Assembly (NCBI GenBank): GCA_040773965.1
Contig: JAXGVG010000091.1
Span: 1 to 7,839 of the forward strand
DNA from: JAXGVG01 sp040773965
GTDB lineage: Bacteria > Pseudomonadota > Alphaproteobacteria > UBA9219
Direction: 5' to 3'
DNA length: 7,839 bases
Shown piece after piece: positions 5,615-7,839 of the stretch. The stretch's first letter is position 1, and every line of letters starts with the position of its first letter. A program made the translations under genes and the position numbers. The notes beneath the pieces were generated by a model, which saw only the letters and a program-made list of their open reading frames with translations, was not told the origin of the DNA and did no database searches.

Positions 5615-5777
5615 CCCGAAAAATCGGGGCAATAGCTTGACAGATAACCCAAAAGCGCTTGTTGCGTAGAATAACGTTAATCCTTTCGTAACCATATGAT
5701 AATGCAACATTATTTCGTTTTTTAACGAAAGTAAAAGTCGCGCTTTTTGCGCGATATGACGACATGGTAAATTGTCG
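5615..5777. repeat. Cluster of short perfect stem-loops in an AT-rich leader
   Basis: Five inverted repeats lie between the IS end and the next gene: CCCGA-AAAA-TCGGG (5615-5628), ATAATG-CAA-CATTAT (5699-5713), TTTCGTT-TTTT-AACGAAA (5713-5730), TCGCGC-TTTTT-GCGCGA (5738-5754) and CGACA/TGTCG with an 8-nt loop (5760-5777). The three between 5699 and 5754 are nearly contiguous, with perfect 6-7 bp stems. They could form a structured leader RNA for the genes downstream or a recombination or single-strand target. No convincing promoter pair was found. The function is unknown. Confidence 0.5.
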
Positions 5778-5848
5778 AATATTGAAATCGCAATGAACGA
5801 TCATGGTTAATTTTAATGAAACTATTTGAAAAGGTATGGGAGGACGTT

Positions 5849-6289
5849 ATGTTTTTAAGAAAGAAAGTGCCAGCCCGGAAGCTCGTTCTTCTGGTCGCTT
5901 GCTTGAAAGGTTTGAAAAAAGTGTCCGGCTTGTTGCCAGCGCGTCTTGAGAACTTCGCTTACGATGAAGACCCTACGGAAATGCGGGGCCTGATCATTGT
6001 CGTCCTCGAAAATGACAAAGAGCAAGAATATCTCGTGCGTTTTGATAACAAACATCGGGGTATCAATCTTACAAGCAGCAACGTCAAAATGGACGACGCG
6101 CGGAAGATAGAAACACGTGAGATTGAAGACGGAAGATTTACCCGCGATATTTCCGTGATGGAAGACAGGGATTGGCTCAAACCAATTACGTCCGAAGCTG
6201 TCATGCAGACGTTGCGCGCGAAAGCAGGCGAGATACTGGTTTCGGGCCCCGGATATAAGGCTCGGTTTATCAAACACACCCCGCGCTAA
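5849..6289 (+). CDS. Conserved-looking hypothetical protein, 146 aa, function unrecognised
   Basis: I do not recognise a family. ATG at 5849 is preferred over ATG at 5816 because GGGAGG (5838-5843) lies 5 bp before it; the longer version would add 11 residues. The start is basic (MFLRKKVPARK) with a short amphipathic or hydrophobic stretch (VLLVACLKGL) too weak to call a membrane segment or signal peptide. The middle alternates strand-like runs (LIIVVLEND, EYLVRF) with charged turns (KMDDARKIETREIEDGR), suggesting a small soluble mainly-beta protein. The end is basic (YKARFIKHTPR). There is no catalytic motif, zinc motif or helix-turn-helix that I can see. The next gene begins 20 bp after the stop, so the two are probably co-transcribed. 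AT-rich DNA and an IS remnant upstream suggest an acquired locus. Confidence 0.7.
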   Translation: MFLRKKVPARKLVLLVACLKGLKKVSGLLPARLENFAYDEDPTEMRGLIIVVLENDKEQEYLVRFDNKHRGINLTSSNVKMDDARKIETREIEDGRFTRDISVMEDRDWLKPITSEAVMQTLRAKAGEILVSGPGYKARFIKHTPR

Positions 6290-6309
6290 GCGTCATCGGA
6301 ACCGCCGTC

Positions 6310-7146
6310 ATGATGACGCCCCCGCCAAATATGGATGCGGACGAGTTTTGTCTGTGGCTCAAGGAGCAAATTGCTCTTGAGGGCGATGCCGTTTTTGGCG
6401 GGTTCAATGGGTTTTTGGTACTTTATTCCGGGCCTATTAAAGCTTTCCGCGAAGCCCTTGCCACGCTTTTGGGCCGTCCTGTCAAGGGCGTTAAATCCAA
6501 TTTTGATCGCGGCAGAAAACAAGCCGCGTTTTTTGGCACAGACATTCTTGACGAGACACACATTGGTAGGTGGCTAATCGATTTCGATCTTGATGATTAT
6601 TTTCTAGGGACCTACAGCGCTGATCCCGATCAAATCCGCTGCGCCACTTATCGGGTCTGGGCCACGGTTTCGGAAGAGCTTATCCGCAGGGCCTTCGGCA
6701 AGGCCAGGACGGCGGTCTGTGGGGCCGATCCCGCGCGCGTCTTCCGCCGCCACGAGCTTCCGCAAATTATAAAAGATACCAAACTTAATACCGTCAACAG
6801 CTTGCCGGTTCAGTTGGTCAAGGATTTTTCAAAAATGGGCATGGTCGAAGCCTACCGGCAGATATGTAAATTCGAACTCCTGTCGCTGCGCTATCAGGCG
6901 CGGCTGGAAACCGATCCTGTTAAAGCTGCCACTTTACGTGAGGAATGGCGGGAACGTTGGAACCTTTATAAGCAACACCTTGGGCGTTGCCGCAAAGGGC
7001 GCAAACCGCCCTCGCCGAAAAGAACAGCGGCCTTGAGAAACCGCCGCAAGAGAATGAGGGCCAGATACGACTTCGAGGCGATCAAAACCTCGATTATTGC
7101 CGACTCCACACATGTCCCGTTCGTTCTGTCGGCGGTTCCTGCATGA
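6310..7146 (+). CDS. Hypothetical protein with basic C-terminal region, 278 aa, function unrecognised
   Basis: I do not recognise a family. The N-terminal part (about 1-110) is mixed, with DADEFCLWLKEQIALEGD (9-26) forming a likely helix and later IGRWLIDFDLDDYFLGTYSA. The middle (about 115-215) looks helical, with many Arg and Glu residues. A strongly basic stretch (about 219-250: KGRKPPSPKRTAAL, NRRKRMRARYD) would suit nucleic-acid or membrane-surface binding. No signal peptide or membrane span is evident. Two ATGs are adjacent (6310 and 6313) and the ribosome binding site is weak, which fits translational coupling to the gene ending 20 bp upstream. The stop lies 9 bp from that of the convergent ferritin-like gene. 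The uninterrupted 278-codon frame with sensible amino-acid composition supports a real gene, but the role is unknown. Confidence 0.7.
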   Translation: MMTPPPNMDADEFCLWLKEQIALEGDAVFGGFNGFLVLYSGPIKAFREALATLLGRPVKGVKSNFDRGRKQAAFFGTDILDETHIGRWLIDFDLDDYFLGTYSADPDQIRCATYRVWATVSEELIRRAFGKARTAVCGADPARVFRRHELPQIIKDTKLNTVNSLPVQLVKDFSKMGMVEAYRQICKFELLSLRYQARLETDPVKAATLREEWRERWNLYKQHLGRCRKGRKPPSPKRTAALRNRRKRMRARYDFEAIKTSIIADSTHVPFVLSAVPA

Positions 7147-7155
7147 TTTACTCCC

Positions 7156-7617
7156 CTACTTCCCCAACGCCCCTTCGAGATCCATCGCGTGTTCCTGCTC
7201 GATGGCGAGGATAAGGCGCAGTTGCTGCGCGAGGTGATAGAGGTCCAGTTCCTCGGCCTGCTTGATGCGCGCGACGTAGCGGCGAATGGCGTCGTTCTCG
7301 CCCGCAAGGTCCTGCTTGAGCATCGCCTCGCTGTTCCGGGCCACCTTCGGCGGCGGCATCATAACGGTCGGAACGCCGCCCAGATAGTCGATCTGGCCGG
7401 CCAGAATGGTCGCGTGCGCCAGTTCTTCCTGCGCATGAACGACAAGCTCCTTCTGGATGGATTGATATTTCGCGCCCTTCAAAACGCCCTGGTGCTGCGT
7501 GTACTGGATGCACGCCGTGTATTCCAGCGACAAATCCATGTTCAGCAAATCGATCAGCTGCTTTTTCGTGATGATGGAGCTTTTCGGTTCCGGTTGCTTT
7601 TTCGCGACGCTCGCCAT
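7156..7617 (-). CDS. Bacterioferritin-like diiron protein (ferritin-like superfamily)
   Basis: The 153-residue four-helix-bundle protein carries a full diiron ligand set: Glu32, Glu65 with His68 (EELAH), Glu107, and Glu140 with His143 (EQEH). Spacings of 33, 3, 39, 33 and 3 residues almost equal those of bacterioferritin (33, 3, 40, 33, 3). Such proteins oxidise Fe(II) and store or detoxify iron in the cytoplasm. The residue two before... the haem-binding methionine position of bacterioferritin, directly after the second Glu, is Leu66 here, so haem binding between subunits is not expected. The first ~17 residues (rich in Lys, Pro and Ser) extend beyond the usual bacterioferritin start. ATG at 7617 has a near-ideal AAGGAGG a few bases upstream. 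An inverted repeat at 7631-7655 may be an operator. The gene stands alone and converges with the hypothetical gene. Confidence 0.9.
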   Translation of the reverse strand: MASVAKKQPEPKSSIITKKQLIDLLNMDLSLEYTACIQYTQHQGVLKGAKYQSIQKELVVHAQEELAHATILAGQIDYLGGVPTVMMPPPKVARNSEAMLKQDLAGENDAIRRYVARIKQAEELDLYHLAQQLRLILAIEQEHAMDLEGALGK

Positions 7618-7630
7618 GTCATCCTCCTTC

Positions 7631-7655
7631 GGTTAATTGACTTCCGCCGTTAACC
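7631..7655. promoter_or_regulatory. Inverted repeat upstream of the ferritin-like gene, possible operator
   Basis: GGTTAA (7631-7636) and TTAACC (7650-7655) are perfect 6-bp arms 13 bp apart, 14 bp upstream of the ferritin-like start codon. The position would suit a repressor site in the leader, and a third GGTTAAC occurs about 60 bp further upstream. No clear -35/-10 pair was found and the arms do not match a Fur box, so the regulator is unknown. Confidence 0.3.
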
Positions 7656-7784
7656 ATAGGAAAAATTGCGCCGCAAGGCTATAGGGATACAAAGTCCGCC
7701 CACGGCCCTGAACTCAGGTTAACAAGGATTCACAAAAGAGGCGAAGAGTGATTCACTGGCCCTTCTGAAAGGGAGGGCGAGACA

Positions 7785-7839
7785 ATGGAAGGCTTTGAAA
7801 AACCGAGGCTTAAGGGTTTATTGGATCATTTTGCGGTGA
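7785..7839 (+). CDS. Start of a possible ISAs1-family transposase (cut by window edge)
   Basis: ATG at 7785 with GGGAGG (7771-7776) at good spacing opens 18 codons, MEGFEKPRLKGLLDHFAV, to the edge. The LLDHFA-type opening resembles the N-terminal DDE_Tnp_1-associated segment of ISAs1 transposases, which usually continues with an acidic/Pro/Arg stretch beyond this window. With so few residues the family is a guess; that a gene starts here is better supported by the ribosome binding site than by similarity. Confidence 0.42.
   Translation, partial: MEGFEKPRLKGLLDHFAV

Noticed and set aside
5615..5777. Hairpin cluster as an integron attC site or CRISPR array
   Set aside because: The stems differ from each other in sequence, there are no paired RYYYAAC/GTTRRRY core sites in the right arrangement, and no repeat-spacer periodicity exists.
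5562..5804. 80-codon minus-strand frame running from the hairpin region into the IS tip
   Set aside because: It crosses the IS boundary and the hairpin cluster, has no good ribosome binding site and no recognisable pattern; a truncated old gene cannot be excluded but is not supported.
7189..7653. 154-codon plus-strand frame
   Set aside because: It is antisense to the ferritin-like gene, where all six diiron ligands are found on the other strand.

Overview
The window looks like a stretch of chromosome from a Gram-negative proteobacterium. An alphaproteobacterium is most likely, judging from the style of the threonine synthase and of the fused transporter/acyltransferase; this is an inference from protein style, not a search result. 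Coding DNA is fairly GC-rich, and the intergenic and mobile patches are visibly AT-richer. No phage structural module, CRISPR array or rRNA is visible.

Left part (1-2037): the 5' part of a leftward gene encodes a complete major-facilitator domain and then the first residues of an acyltransferase domain (LplT-Aas-type lysophospholipid handling). It is divergent from a TetR-family repressor gene. The roughly 80 bp between them carry two fully overlapping sigma70-like promoters and two near-identical palindromes 22 bp apart, a textbook layout for one repressor controlling itself and its neighbour.

Middle (2268-4037): threonine synthase (thrC) ends in an ATGA overlap that runs into scrambled sequence. 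This includes the last ~55 residues of a tyrosine recombinase, tyrosine included, and 72 bp further on lies an intact tRNA-Arg(CCU). The whole patch reads as the scar of an integration event.

Right of the tRNA (4038-5600): REP-like inverted repeats, a 25-bp tandem repeat that looks like a transposon end, a small DUF2061 membrane protein gene, a membrane-anchored methyltransferase of the FAM173/ATP-synthase-c-subunit methyltransferase type (convergent and overlapping), and the 5' end of an IS3-family element cut off inside orfA by a palindromic repeat.

Right end (5600-7839): an AT-rich leader with a cluster of short perfect hairpins precedes two co-directional genes of unrecognised function (5849-6289 and 6310-7146). 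These meet a convergent bacterioferritin-like gene with a complete diiron ligand set but no haem methionine. The window closes with the first 18 codons of what may be an ISAs1-type transposase. The unrecognised gene pair, flanked on both sides by mobile-element traces, is the best candidate for something undescribed, but nothing in the sequence reveals its function.
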